Positions 16,235 to 25,199 are shown, counted from the first letter of the stretch. The stretch: DNA of 40,070 nucleotides from Gammaproteobacteria bacterium (GCA_022601255.1 JAHZIV010000097.1:1-40070), one strand, 5' to 3'. The notes: generated by a model not told the origin, from the letters alone. Numbers and translations are program-made.

Positions 16235-16269
16235 TAGAGGATAAATAACTCATCGCAGTGATGAATGCA

Positions 16270-18453
16270 TTAACGCTGTACTTGAATAATGCCAGGAATA
16301 TTCATTAAACTGTTTTGTAATTTTTGCAATGACTCATTGCCATGAAGCTCAACACTTAAATTTAAGTAAGCCAGGTTTTCTTTACGACTGACTCGGGTGC
16401 TTAAGCCTAATAGTGGGATTTTCTGCTGTGTAATTTCTGAAGTAATATCACGCACTAAACCATTTCTATCTTGAGCTTTAATGTTTAAATCTACTTTATA
16501 ACTATGAGAGCCCGAGTCATCCCAGCTTACTTCAATAATACGGTGAGGGCGCTCCAATAACGAATGCTGTATATTGTTGCATTCACGTTGATGGATGGTG
16601 ATACCACTGCCTTGGGTAATGTATCCAATTATATCGTCTCCAGGGATGGGGTTGCAACATCCTGCCATCTGCGTTAAGCAATCATCAATACCCTCGATAT
16701 TAATATGTGATTGGCCGTGCATCTTACCTTTATGTCGATCACTCGATATTTTTAGCGCTTTAATGGCTGCTGCGTCATCATCTTCATGAGGTTTTTGTGG
16801 CAGTAATGCCTTTATTTGTTGAATGACACTGCTAACGCCAATATTACCTGCGCCGATGGCTGCAAGTAATTGCTCAGGTGTCTTGAAATTAAAACGTTGC
16901 AATACTTTTTCATAATCGTTCTTCTTAAACCCTTCACGCTTATAGGCTTTGTCCCATAATTCTTCGCCGCTGGTATAATCACGATCAAAGTTTTGTTTTT
17001 TGAACCAGTGACGTACCTTGCTTCTTGCGGCGGCAGTTTTCAGGTAATGTTTATCGCTATCAATCCAGTCACGACTCGGATTTTCCTGTTTGGAAGTGAT
17101 GACCTCAACACGGTCGCCTGTCTTTAATGCGTGCGTTAGTGGTACCATTTTACCATTCACTTTGGTGCCTTTACAGCGATGCCCAACCGATGAATGTACA
17201 TGATAAGCAAAATCGAGTGGGGTCGCACCGGCAATTAAATCATAGACATCGCCAGCGGGTGTGAAGACATAAATACGATCGTCAAAGATTTTTGATAAAC
17301 TTTCATCCTCATCGCCTGTAATATCTTTCTGCCAATCCATGACCTCACGTAACCAAGCAATCTTGTCTTCATAACTGCCTTGAGTGGCGCTGCCTTCTTT
17401 GTATTTCCAATGTGCCGCTACACCCATTTCTGCATCTTCATGCATTTGTCTGGTTCGAATTTGGATTTCAACATTAATATTGTTCGGGCCTATAACTGCC
17501 GTATGAATCGATTGATAGCCATTGGGTTTCGGGTTTGTCACATAATCATCAAACTCTTTAGCGATGTGATCCCAAGTGCCGTGCACGATTCCTAGGATGG
17601 CATAGCAGTCATCGAGGTTGTCGACCAAGACGCGTAACGCACTGGCATCATAAATTTCTTCAAAGCTAACACGCTTGCGTTGAATTTTTTTATGGATACT
17701 GTAAATATGTTTGGCTCGACCTGCAATTTCAAAGTTTTTAATATTATTTTCTTCAAACAATTTACTGAGTCGGTCAATCATTTCTTTGATAAAGTTTTCA
17801 CGCTCAGTACGACGCATCTTAAGTGCTTTTGAGATTTTCTTGTAAGTTTCAGGTGATAAATAACGAAAGGCATAATCTTCCAGCTGCCATTTGAGTTGCC
17901 CAACGCCCAGTCTATTTGCTAGCGGTGCATACATGTCCATCACCTGTTGTGCTATGTGTGCTTTTTGGGACTGTGGTGCGTTCTTGATATTCATTAGCAC
18001 AGTTAATTGTTCAGCCAACTTTATCAATACAACGCGCACATCATCAACAATAGCGAGGAACATTTTGCGCAAGTTATCTAATTGTGCTTGATTTTGGTTT
18101 TCACCACGCAAATTATAAGTCGACTCCATGCGTTGTGTGCCGGTCAATAGTTTATAGGTGGTGGTGCCTACTTCATCGCAAAGCATTTCCTTGTCAGTTT
18201 GTCCGTAATAAAACCCAGGATACAAAATACCGGCAGCAATCGTTTGTGAGTCACATTCCAGTGCGAGCAGTATGTCGCCGATCTGTATGCCTTGGGTTAA
18301 AGTAGAGTTGGCATAGGGTGTGATCGTTTGTGCCGCAATTTTTTCTGAGAGTAGGCAGGCCTTTTCTAGTATGCTTCTATTTAAGCCTGAGTGTGCAGTA
18401 CAAACTTGCTCGAGCCATTGGTTTGATTGTTTATGTAAGATGGGCGCAGTCAT
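16270..18453 (-). CDS. relA: (p)ppGpp synthetase RelA
   Basis: RelA makes (p)ppGpp from GTP/GDP and ATP when uncharged tRNA enters the ribosome. At 727 residues it has the full RelA layout: a degenerate N-terminal HD domain, the synthetase domain (with FDDYVTNPKPNGYQSIHTAV and EIQIRTRQMHEDAEMGVAAHWKYKEG), a TGS domain (IYVFTPAGDVYDLIAGATPLDFAYH), a zinc-finger-like CCNPIPGD segment and a C-terminal ACT domain. Where bifunctional SpoT/Rel proteins have the His-Asp pair, this one reads YPGFYYG (78-84), so the hydrolase is inactive, as in E. coli RelA. Its ATG overlaps the rlmD stop by four bases, giving an rlmD-relA operon, the order also known in enterobacteria. Confidence 0.95.
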   Translation of the reverse strand: MTAPILHKQSNQWLEQVCTAHSGLNRSILEKACLLSEKIAAQTITPYANSTLTQGIQIGDILLALECDSQTIAAGILYPGFYYGQTDKEMLCDEVGTTTYKLLTGTQRMESTYNLRGENQNQAQLDNLRKMFLAIVDDVRVVLIKLAEQLTVLMNIKNAPQSQKAHIAQQVMDMYAPLANRLGVGQLKWQLEDYAFRYLSPETYKKISKALKMRRTERENFIKEMIDRLSKLFEENNIKNFEIAGRAKHIYSIHKKIQRKRVSFEEIYDASALRVLVDNLDDCYAILGIVHGTWDHIAKEFDDYVTNPKPNGYQSIHTAVIGPNNINVEIQIRTRQMHEDAEMGVAAHWKYKEGSATQGSYEDKIAWLREVMDWQKDITGDEDESLSKIFDDRIYVFTPAGDVYDLIAGATPLDFAYHVHSSVGHRCKGTKVNGKMVPLTHALKTGDRVEVITSKQENPSRDWIDSDKHYLKTAAARSKVRHWFKKQNFDRDYTSGEELWDKAYKREGFKKNDYEKVLQRFNFKTPEQLLAAIGAGNIGVSSVIQQIKALLPQKPHEDDDAAAIKALKISSDRHKGKMHGQSHINIEGIDDCLTQMAGCCNPIPGDDIIGYITQGSGITIHQRECNNIQHSLLERPHRIIEVSWDDSGSHSYKVDLNIKAQDRNGLVRDITSEITQQKIPLLGLSTRVSRKENLAYLNLSVELHGNESLQKLQNSLMNIPGIIQVQR

Positions 18454-19778
18454 GATGTGATCCTTGTAAACAATGCCATCGCTTCGACATGTTGTGTGTG
18501 CGGAAACATATCCATAATACCAGTATTTGTAAGCTGATAGCCAGCTGCTAGGATCTGCTTTGTATCGCGTGCTAGTGTGGCTGGGTTGCAGGAGACGTAG
18601 ATAATTTTATCCGGCTGCCAGTGAGGCAGTAATGCCAGTATTTGTTCAGCGCCACTGCGCGGTGGGTCAATGATTAATTTATCATAACGTTGAGTTGCCC
18701 AAGGTAAATGTTCGCAATCCTCAAATAAGTTGGCAGTATGAAATGTTGTATTATCAATATTATTAATAACCGCATTTTCTTTTGCTTGTTCAACAGCGTC
18801 CTTAGCACCTTCAACGCCAGTAACAAATTGACTGTATTTTGCAGCAGGTAGACTGAAATTACCAATACCGCAAAAAAGATCGAGTACCTTATCGCTTGGC
18901 TTCAGATCTAGAAGATTAATTGCTTGGATGATCATTTTGTCATTGATGGCATGATTAATTTGCGTAAATTGGGCCGGGTGAAATGCAAGAGTTAGTTTGT
19001 CTTGTTTGAGTGTATAGCGCAACTTGTCATCGTCTTTTTCAGGCTGAAATAAATAGATGCTGTCAATCCCTTTGGGCTGTAAATAAATATGCAGTTTAAA
19101 TTCAATGGCAAAGTTTTTTAGAATTTCTAAATCATGCTCTGGTAGCGGTGTTAAGTGGCGAATGATCAAGGCACTCACGCTATCGGTTACAGCAACCTCG
19201 ATCTGTGGAATATGATCGCGCTGCTCGAGCGTGAAGAGCATGGCGCTGATGTCATCGAGGTGTTCACCAATGCTCGGATGTAAGATCGCACAGTGATCGA
19301 TATTTGCCACAAAGCGACTGTAGCGTTCACGAAATCCTACTAACACTTTTTGTTTGCCTGCAACATGGCGCACGCTTAGCCGAGCCTTACGTCGATAACC
19401 GAGAGATTTATCGGTGATTGGATCCAGCCATTGTTGTGGCTCTGCATTTGCTTGGTGTTTCAGCAGTTCCTGCAACGTTGATTGTTTGTGAGAAATTTGA
19501 TCCTCGTGTTTCAGGTGTTGTAGGCTGCAGCCACCACAAATTCCAAAATACTCACAAGCTGGCGTCACACGGTTGCTGGCAGGGGAAATGACCTCGGTGG
19601 TATTGGCCTCATTAAATTTTCCTCGGCTGTGTGTGTAAAGTACATTCACAGTTTCATCTGTTAGTGCGCCGAAAACAAAGGTAATTTTACCGTCTTCTTT
19701 GGCAATGCCTCTGCCTTCATGACTGAGTCCTGATATCTGCAGGGTTGCTGTTTTTTGCGGTTTTTTCTTGCGTGCCAT
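18450..19778 (-). CDS. rlmD: 23S rRNA (uracil-1939-C5)-methyltransferase
   Basis: RlmD (RumA) uses S-adenosylmethionine to make m5U1939 in 23S rRNA. The 442-residue protein has a TRAM domain at residues 8-65, three cysteines of the 4Fe-4S site at C75, C81 and C84 (CEYFGICGGC), and a fourth in IDHCAILHP. The SAM-binding motif LDLFCGIGNFSLPAA follows, then the catalytic nucleophile in YVSCNPATLARD and the closing DMFPHTQHVEAMALF. The length is normal. It is divergent from rseP across 91 nt and coupled by a four-base overlap to relA. Confidence 0.95.
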   Translation of the reverse strand: MARKKKPQKTATLQISGLSHEGRGIAKEDGKITFVFGALTDETVNVLYTHSRGKFNEANTTEVISPASNRVTPACEYFGICGGCSLQHLKHEDQISHKQSTLQELLKHQANAEPQQWLDPITDKSLGYRRKARLSVRHVAGKQKVLVGFRERYSRFVANIDHCAILHPSIGEHLDDISAMLFTLEQRDHIPQIEVAVTDSVSALIIRHLTPLPEHDLEILKNFAIEFKLHIYLQPKGIDSIYLFQPEKDDDKLRYTLKQDKLTLAFHPAQFTQINHAINDKMIIQAINLLDLKPSDKVLDLFCGIGNFSLPAAKYSQFVTGVEGAKDAVEQAKENAVINNIDNTTFHTANLFEDCEHLPWATQRYDKLIIDPPRSGAEQILALLPHWQPDKIIYVSCNPATLARDTKQILAAGYQLTNTGIMDMFPHTQHVEAMALFTRITS

Positions 19779-19869
19779 GTTGTATTTATTTATATCAATT
19801 ATTGGTGAATTTGCTAACGTAGTTTGGTACTATACAGAGGTTGCGTAATCTTGTCACTGAAGGATTATT

Positions 19870-21222
19870 ATGGCAATTCTAATAAATATTTTAACAGCGC
19901 TGATTGCAATTTTTGTGGTGATTATTATTCACGAATGTGGCCATTTTTGGGTGGCACGTGCTGTCGGCGTAAAAGTACTGCGTTTTTCGATCGGTTTTGG
20001 CAAGGCGCTTTGGTCGCGTCAAGCGAAGAGTGGCACGACCTATGCGATAGGGGTATTGCCGCTGGGTGGTTATGTGAAAATGCTGGGTGAAGGTGATGAA
20101 GTGGTTAAAGGCAAAGATGCATCGAGCGCCTTTAACAGCAAGCCTGTCTGGGCACGCATGGCGATAACACTGGCGGGTCCGCTAGCTAATTTTATATTGG
20201 CGATGGTTTTATTTTGGTGTGTCTATATGGGTGGCATGACCCATATCAAACCAGTCATTGGGCAAGTAACGCCAAGCTCTTATGCGGCAAAAGCAGGTCT
20301 GCGAGCGGGTGATGAGTTTATCAGTGTCGCAGGGCAGCAAACTCGCAATTGGCAGCGTGTAATGATGCAGCTGATCAGTCAGGCTGGTGAATCAGATGTT
20401 TTTGTTACGGTGAAGAATATTAAAACGGGGCGTATTAGCAATCATCGACTGGATCTTGCCAGTTGGGGACTTAAAGATAAACGACCGGATGTGCTCAAGG
20501 GGTTGGGCTTGGTGCCTTTTGCGCCTGCTATTCCAACGATTGTTGATCGGGTCTCAAAGGATTCGCCTGCCTCGCGTGCGGGTGTTATTAAGGGTGATAA
20601 AATTATTGCGGTGCAGGGTGCGAAAGTTTCTGATTGGCAGCAGGTAGTGATGAAAATTGGCAGCCTTCCTGATAAGAAGATTACGGTTAGTGTGTTGCGT
20701 TCGGGTGGGGTCAAGCAGTTAACGGTACACACGGGGGTTGTGCAGCATGGTGGTAGGCGTGTTGGTTTTTTGGGGGTGGTCGTAAAGGCACCTGAATGGC
20801 CTGCGAATCAGCTGTATCACGAGAACTTTTCTGTTTTTAGTGCTTTTGTGCCTGCATGGAAGCAAACGCTCGGGTTAATCAGTTTTAATGCTGTTGTTTT
20901 GCATAAAATGGTGACCGGCAATATTTCAGTTGCAACATTGGGTGGGCCGATTTCAATTTTTCAAAATGCGGGACGTGCATCAGAAGCGGGTGTTGCTATT
21001 TATATTGGTTTTGTCGCATTTATTAGTGTGGCATTAGGGTTTATTAATTTACTACCCATCCCGATATTGGATGGTGGTCATTTTGTGTTGCAGTTAATTG
21101 AACTGATTTTCAGAAAGCCAGTACCGATGCGATTTCAATATTCGATGTTAATGGTGGGGTTATTTATTATTCTACTGGTGATGGTGCAGGCAACAGTGAA
21201 TGATATCTCAAGAATGTTCTAA
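19870..21222 (+). CDS. rseP: Site-2 intramembrane metalloprotease RseP
   Basis: RseP cuts the anti-sigma factor RseA within the inner membrane after DegS/AlgW has trimmed it, releasing sigma-E. The 450-residue protein has the zinc motif H21-E22-C-G-H25 in the first transmembrane segment and two PDZ domains (about 115-195 and 205-285). The third zinc ligand lies in LLPIPILDGGHF near the C-terminus, between the last membrane segments. AAGGA precedes ATG 19870. In most gammaproteobacteria rseP sits between dxr/cdsA and bamA. Here it stands alone, with rlmD divergent upstream and a convergent accessory gene overlapping its last 15 bases. Confidence 0.95.
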   Translation: MAILINILTALIAIFVVIIIHECGHFWVARAVGVKVLRFSIGFGKALWSRQAKSGTTYAIGVLPLGGYVKMLGEGDEVVKGKDASSAFNSKPVWARMAITLAGPLANFILAMVLFWCVYMGGMTHIKPVIGQVTPSSYAAKAGLRAGDEFISVAGQQTRNWQRVMMQLISQAGESDVFVTVKNIKTGRISNHRLDLASWGLKDKRPDVLKGLGLVPFAPAIPTIVDRVSKDSPASRAGVIKGDKIIAVQGAKVSDWQQVVMKIGSLPDKKITVSVLRSGGVKQLTVHTGVVQHGGRRVGFLGVVVKAPEWPANQLYHENFSVFSAFVPAWKQTLGLISFNAVVLHKMVTGNISVATLGGPISIFQNAGRASEAGVAIYIGFVAFISVALGFINLLPIPILDGGHFVLQLIELIFRKPVPMRFQYSMLMVGLFIILLVMVQATVNDISRMF

Positions 21223-21675
21223 CCTTGGTTTTGCTGCCGCCGCACTTGCTGTTACTGCACGGTCACTACTGGCGCTGGTGCGACGCGTGGGAACGCACAT
21301 TGTATTGTGAGGAGCAGCGAAGAGACTAGGTGGTGCAGCAGCGCCTAAGTCTGGCCTGGGCGTGTCTGGTCTTGGAACAACGCGATCAGCATCATGGTCT
21401 GGTTTATCAGCGGCTGCTAGTGGAGTAACACGGTCATCATCGTCGTCAGGTTTGGGGATGTCTACTTTTTGACGTTTTGGTTCTCGGCCTGCACTGCCTG
21501 TTTTGACAGCTTCACTATCGCTTTCATCTGAGTCTTCCTTATCTGTTCTTTTGGCGAGTTCTGCCTTAAGTGCTTGTGCAAGGAAGTCGCTATGATCTTC
21601 AAGATTATCTGCCGGCTTTCTTACCGCAAGGTGAAATTTTCTCTTTCTTGATTCTTCTTCTGCAGAGGCTGGCAA
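21208..21675 (-). CDS. Disordered, low-complexity protein with nuclear-localisation-like basic clusters
   Basis: A 155-residue protein of no recognised family, rich in Asp, Pro, Ala, Lys and Ser and probably unfolded. Two basic clusters resemble classical nuclear localisation signals: RKRK (10-13) and PKRQKV (66-71), the second close to SV40-type PKKKRKV. Two near-identical acidic units, KPDDDDDRV (75-83) and KPDHDADRV (91-99), follow. The start is TTG 21675, supported by AAGGAG seven bases upstream; no in-frame ATG fits. It converges with rseP and overlaps the end of that gene. Together with the ankyrin and F-box-like genes this suggests a host-directed protein, but no export signal is recognised. 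A non-coding explanation is possible, though codon use and the ribosome site argue against it. Confidence 0.6.
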   Translation of the reverse strand: MPASAEEESRKRKFHLAVRKPADNLEDHSDFLAQALKAELAKRTDKEDSDESDSEAVKTGSAGREPKRQKVDIPKPDDDDDRVTPLAAADKPDHDADRVVPRPDTPRPDLGAAAPPSLFAAPHNTMCVPTRRTSASSDRAVTASAAAAKPRLEHS

Positions 21676-21743
21676 TGGATGTCTCCTTGGTTATATTCCA
21701 GAGGAGAATATTACAAGTATGCCCGTAATGTCAAGTTGGAGGT

Positions 21744-23144
21744 TTAGTTTAGATAAATCATGTTAGCCCGAAATGTGATCTTGTCGGCTGTGATGCAAAT
21801 TTTACTGTCACCGCAGGTTAATGTAATTTTCTGCTTGGCATTTATGGTATAACAGCCTTTGCTCAGCATCAATCTATACTTATTTTTAGCGCAAATAATT
21901 TGATCTGAGTGTATTGTCTCATGGCGGTTTTTTGAAATCATTTCATAATAATCATGACTTGCGGATATTATGCACTTGCTCTTATTGCCGGTATCAATGA
22001 AGCTCACTTCATTGCCTGATTTTGATTTAAGCGTCATATTATTTTGAAATTGTGGCAGAGGGTAGGGTGGCTTATGGGTCGCATTATACAATGACCCTAT
22101 CGCGACAGGTTGTTCTGGATCACCGTTGATAAACATAATGATAACTTGATGGCCAATATCCGGCGTGAATTGCATGCCAACTCCGTTACTCGCAAATGGC
22201 TGGCAATAGTCAATCCAGTGACCTTTTTGATAGAGTCGTTGTTGCTCCCAGTCAAAGCGGCATTGAATTTGGTTGGCGCGATGGTCCATAACGGTAGCCG
22301 TTTGTATGCCATGAATATGTGGCTTATCAATTGGAGTCAATGTTGCCGGCCAGTTACTGGCAGTAACGTAACAAGTGTAGCGTTGTTGAGTGACATCCAT
22401 CTTGTGAAAGAGTTGTGTGACAACTGGCAGCTTAGCTGCTTGATCCTTTAGATTTATTAATGTGGTAATGTATATATTCGTTTGATGCGAGATTGCTTTG
22501 AGTGTTGATTCGGTTTTGGTTTTATAAATAGTACTCAATTGTTGCCAGCGAGGAGCATGCTTAACATGCAGCGATTGGATGCTATCAACAAACTTTAGGG
22601 TGGCTCGTTCAGTTGATTGTTCAAACCAGTAATAGATCCCTGCCAGTTGGCAAAGTCGATTGATAAGTTGTAACGTTGTCTCTTGATACTGACATATACA
22701 GTGGTGTTTCTGATAGGGCTGTTTTAGTTGCTGCATATTATAATCATGAAATTGATGTTGCTTGAAAATCTCCTGCAAAATAGTTGGGATGCTTTTATTG
22801 ATAAAGCGGCGATTAATCTGTTCGAACTGCAGTAAGCCAAGCCACGAGGTGCAAATTATACGAGGTGGCTGTTGCTGGTATTCATGAACAATTCCATGAA
22901 AATATCGCGGCTCTTGTGAGTCATTAAAATATAATGCTGCTGATAGGGGTTTCCCTATAATAGCCTGTTGACACTGCTCTGATAGCCTTATCAGGTAGGT
23001 GTAAGCTTGATTCAGTGCTTCATAGCACTGAAATGATTGTGCTGAGTGTGCCTGCTGTTGTGAAATCGTGATTTTAATTTTTTGCATAGGTTGAGCTTGA
23101 AGATCTATTATGTGTATCGCAATACCGGATTTTTTCGGTCTCAT
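21744..23144 (-). CDS. Orphan VgrG-like type VI secretion spike protein
   Basis: A 466-residue VgrG/gp27-gp5-like protein. The gp27-like part has CQYQETTLQLINRLCQLAGIYYWFE, a hallmark (family form QYxETxxxFixRLxexeGIyYff). The gp5/OB part has GVGMQFTPDIGHQVIIMFINGDPEQPVAIGSLYN, also diagnostic. The C-terminus forms a short beta-helix of Lys/Asn-rich turns ending MIYLN, with no extra effector domain. It is shorter than most VgrGs (about 600-700 residues), mainly at the N-terminus. The frame is open to 23276, but GGAGG before ATG 23144 fixes the start. No other type VI genes are in the window. It could be an orphan spike, a phage-tail relative or a remnant of another contractile system. Confidence 0.82.
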   Translation of the reverse strand: MRPKKSGIAIHIIDLQAQPMQKIKITISQQQAHSAQSFQCYEALNQAYTYLIRLSEQCQQAIIGKPLSAALYFNDSQEPRYFHGIVHEYQQQPPRIICTSWLGLLQFEQINRRFINKSIPTILQEIFKQHQFHDYNMQQLKQPYQKHHCICQYQETTLQLINRLCQLAGIYYWFEQSTERATLKFVDSIQSLHVKHAPRWQQLSTIYKTKTESTLKAISHQTNIYITTLINLKDQAAKLPVVTQLFHKMDVTQQRYTCYVTASNWPATLTPIDKPHIHGIQTATVMDHRANQIQCRFDWEQQRLYQKGHWIDYCQPFASNGVGMQFTPDIGHQVIIMFINGDPEQPVAIGSLYNATHKPPYPLPQFQNNMTLKSKSGNEVSFIDTGNKSKCIISASHDYYEMISKNRHETIHSDQIICAKNKYRLMLSKGCYTINAKQKITLTCGDSKICITADKITFRANMIYLN

Positions 23145-23399
23145 GGCGCCTCCAATATTACCTCGAGCTGTGTGAGCATTTGCTTGCTTGAAAATAAGAT
23201 ATTTCTGACTATTTACGAGAGGTGTCAGGTTGGAGAAATGATGTCCTGGCATTAAGTTAATGAAAAGATTGAACACTGCTTTTTGCTCAAGTTGAAGATT
23301 TTTGCCCTGTTATTATTTGAACAAAGTGGTTACTTGTTATCCTACAGGGCTATGTTATCGTTAATGTCTGCTAACGAAACGATCACGGAGGATCAGATT

Positions 23400-23546
23400 A
23401 TGCGAAGAGCACTAGCCAGTGTTATTATTGTTGCCTTTGCGGGCCTTTTATTGACCAGCCTTATTGCCGTATTCAGCGGCAGTCATTTAGGTGGTCGCTA
23501 TGTCAACAGCCATTCCTATGCCTATCCATATTTTATGGCTTATTAA
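23400..23546 (+). CDS. Small single-pass membrane protein
   Basis: A 48-residue protein with one hydrophobic segment (residues 5-25, ALASVIIVAFAGLLLTSLIAV) followed by a Gly/Ser/Tyr-rich tail (GSHLGGRYVNSHSYAYPYFM). The reading frame is open from 23283, but GGAGG (23387-23391), eight bases before ATG 23400, marks the likely start. A strong hairpin terminator begins 27 nt after the stop, which supports a real transcript ending here. No family recognised. Its position between orphan VgrG (divergent) and a SPOR lipoprotein gives no clear function. Confidence 0.55.
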   Translation: MRRALASVIIVAFAGLLLTSLIAVFSGSHLGGRYVNSHSYAYPYFMAY

Positions 23547-23572
23547 GTCGCTAGTTCCCTAGTGCAGAAACG

Positions 23573-23607
23573 GGCCCAGTTTATGACTTGTCATGGACTG
23601 GGCCTTT
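23573..23607 (+). terminator. Rho-independent terminator
   Basis: GGCCCAGT (23573-23580) pairs with ACTGGGCC (23597-23604). An inner ATGAC/GTCAT pair lengthens the stem, interrupted by a TT/GG mismatch. TTT follows. It lies just after the small membrane protein gene. The U-tract is short, so efficiency may be modest. Confidence 0.7.
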
Positions 23608-23668
23608 ACTATTGCATAGCCAAAAAAAATGACGGAAAATGGTAGGCTGTGTTGTTGGGAGGAAAAGT

Positions 23669-24697
23669 ATGAAATTATTCAGGCTATTGTGTGTCGTAAC
23701 GATTGCTGGCGTGTTGGCGGGTTGCGCGAAGAATTCAAATTTGATGGCGGGTGGCTCGGACGGCGGTGCTATCATGTCGGGTGCATGTTCTAGTAATCCC
23801 TATCTGCAGAGATATGATTGTTCGGTTGATAGAGTGGAGGCAGCTGCAGAAAACGGTGATCCAGATGCGCAATATGCATTGGGTTACATGTATTATTACG
23901 GGTTAGGAACAGTGCGTGATATTCCAACAGCACGGTTATGGATCAAGCGAGCGGCCAGTCAAGATCAGCCGTTGGCGAAGAAAGCCTTGAGAATGATTGA
24001 TTCCGGTGGCGATTTAAATGTATTGCACGGAGGTTCGAGACAGCATTTCGGTGCAGGGCAAATTAGCGGCCCACCCAAGCATTATAATGCGGATGAAGTA
24101 GATCAGCTTAATGAAAAGACCGGTGGATCGTTACATGAGGTATTGCCAAAATATGGCACGGGTAGAGCTGGCGGTGATAGGGAGAGTGTTAGGACAAAAG
24201 AAGCGGTAGCACCGCCATTATCCTTGCGTAAGCTGCAGGATATTCCAAACCATGATCCGCGTTTAGTTAAAAACTCGCAGCCTATATCACCTTACGAAAA
24301 TCAATCTCGCGAAGAAGCAAAGGCACCGGAGCATATTGCGTCACTTAAGTCGGAATCTGCAAAAGATTTGCCTTCAGAGGCAAGTATGACTCGAGTAGAA
24401 TCTGAGTTGTTACATGTTCCTTCGGATCATTTTACATTGCAAGTGATGGCGGGTCATGACCTTAAGGCGCTGCGTGACTTTGTAGATTTACATCAGTTGC
24501 AGGCAGAGACGCAGTTTTTCCATGTGACTTATGAGGGTAGGCCTTGGTATGTATTAGTTTACGGTAATTATTCGAGTGCTCGTAAAGCACATATTGCTGC
24601 GATGAATTTGCCTAAGCATTTGCGCCAAATGGCTCCTTGGGTGAAGTCGATGGCTGCAGTTCACAAGGAAATAAGGTCGGGTAAGGTTTCGGCCTAG
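23669..24697 (+). CDS. Lipoprotein with Sel1-type repeat and C-terminal SPOR domain
   Basis: A 342-residue lipoprotein. The signal peptide ends in the lipobox VLAGC, lipidated at C19. Residues about 52-110 hold a Sel1-like repeat (ENGDPDAQYALGYMYYYGLGTV, then ARLWIKRAASQDQPLAKKAL). A long charged, probably flexible linker follows. Residues about 260-335 form a SPOR domain (HFTLQVMAGHDLKALRDFV, then PWYVLVYGNYSSARKA), which in other proteins binds denuded peptidoglycan at the division septum. The role is therefore likely in cell-wall or septum maintenance, comparable to DamX/RlpA-type proteins, but no partner is known. GGGAGG before ATG 23669 sets the start. The next gene begins 31 nt downstream. 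Confidence 0.85.
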   Translation: MKLFRLLCVVTIAGVLAGCAKNSNLMAGGSDGGAIMSGACSSNPYLQRYDCSVDRVEAAAENGDPDAQYALGYMYYYGLGTVRDIPTARLWIKRAASQDQPLAKKALRMIDSGGDLNVLHGGSRQHFGAGQISGPPKHYNADEVDQLNEKTGGSLHEVLPKYGTGRAGGDRESVRTKEAVAPPLSLRKLQDIPNHDPRLVKNSQPISPYENQSREEAKAPEHIASLKSESAKDLPSEASMTRVESELLHVPSDHFTLQVMAGHDLKALRDFVDLHQLQAETQFFHVTYEGRPWYVLVYGNYSSARKAHIAAMNLPKHLRQMAPWVKSMAAVHKEIRSGKVSA

Positions 24698-24728
24698 TTT
24701 TATTTGTTATCACGGAAGGATAGAGAAA

Positions 24729-25199
24729 ATGAAAAAAACAGTAATGCTAGTCTTGCTGATGGTTTGCGTTTCTGTAAGTGCATTCGCAACCAATGTTTAT
24801 AATACACCGATTAAATTTATTGTTCGAGATAGAAGTTCTCAGTCAGTTTATGGTGGTGCGGCTTTGTTGGTAGGCATACCATCCGAAGACCTTAATATTA
24901 GGAAAAGTGATAATAATAAGATTGCAGTCTTAACGGCAAATACTTCTGGCCCTGCCTTACGTCATGCTGTGAATAGAGGTGAAATTGGTTTGCAGGTCAG
25001 AAATTTTAGTTCGTGGATTTGTAGTGTATTTACACCCATTTCATTGTTGGCGGGTGCTGATGGAAGGCCTCAAACGTTCAGCATGGGCAGTGGTGCGGTA
25101 CCTCCGGTTGAAGTGGATTCTTTAGATCCAGACTTTAAGTGTATTGCTAAACATAGCGGAAGAAATAGAATCATTGTTAAAGTTTTTAGTGTGACTTAG
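24729..25199 (+). CDS. Secreted protein of unknown function
   Basis: A 156-residue protein with a clear signal peptide (MKKTVMLVLLMVCVSVSAFA, cleavage near residue 20). The mature part is beta-strand-like (PIKFIVRDRSSQSVYGGAALLVG) with two cysteines (in SSWICSVF and FKCIAKHS) that could form a disulfide in the periplasm. No recognised family. GGAAGGA precedes the ATG. It lies 31 nt after the SPOR lipoprotein gene, so the two are probably cotranscribed. Expected location: periplasm or outside the cell. Confidence 0.7.
   Translation: MKKTVMLVLLMVCVSVSAFATNVYNTPIKFIVRDRSSQSVYGGAALLVGIPSEDLNIRKSDNNKIAVLTANTSGPALRHAVNRGEIGLQVRNFSSWICSVFTPISLLAGADGRPQTFSMGSGAVPPVEVDSLDPDFKCIAKHSGRNRIIVKVFSVT

Noticed and set aside
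16270-18453. Bifunctional SpoT-type (p)ppGpp enzyme.
   Set aside because: The HD hydrolase site is replaced by YPGFYYG and the layout matches synthetase-only RelA.
21744-23144. Type VI secretion gene cluster.
   Set aside because: Only one VgrG is present; no hcp, tssB/C, clpV or baseplate genes flank it.
23283-23399. Longer start for the small membrane protein.
   Set aside because: No ribosome site is near 23283, while GGAGG sits properly before ATG 23400.
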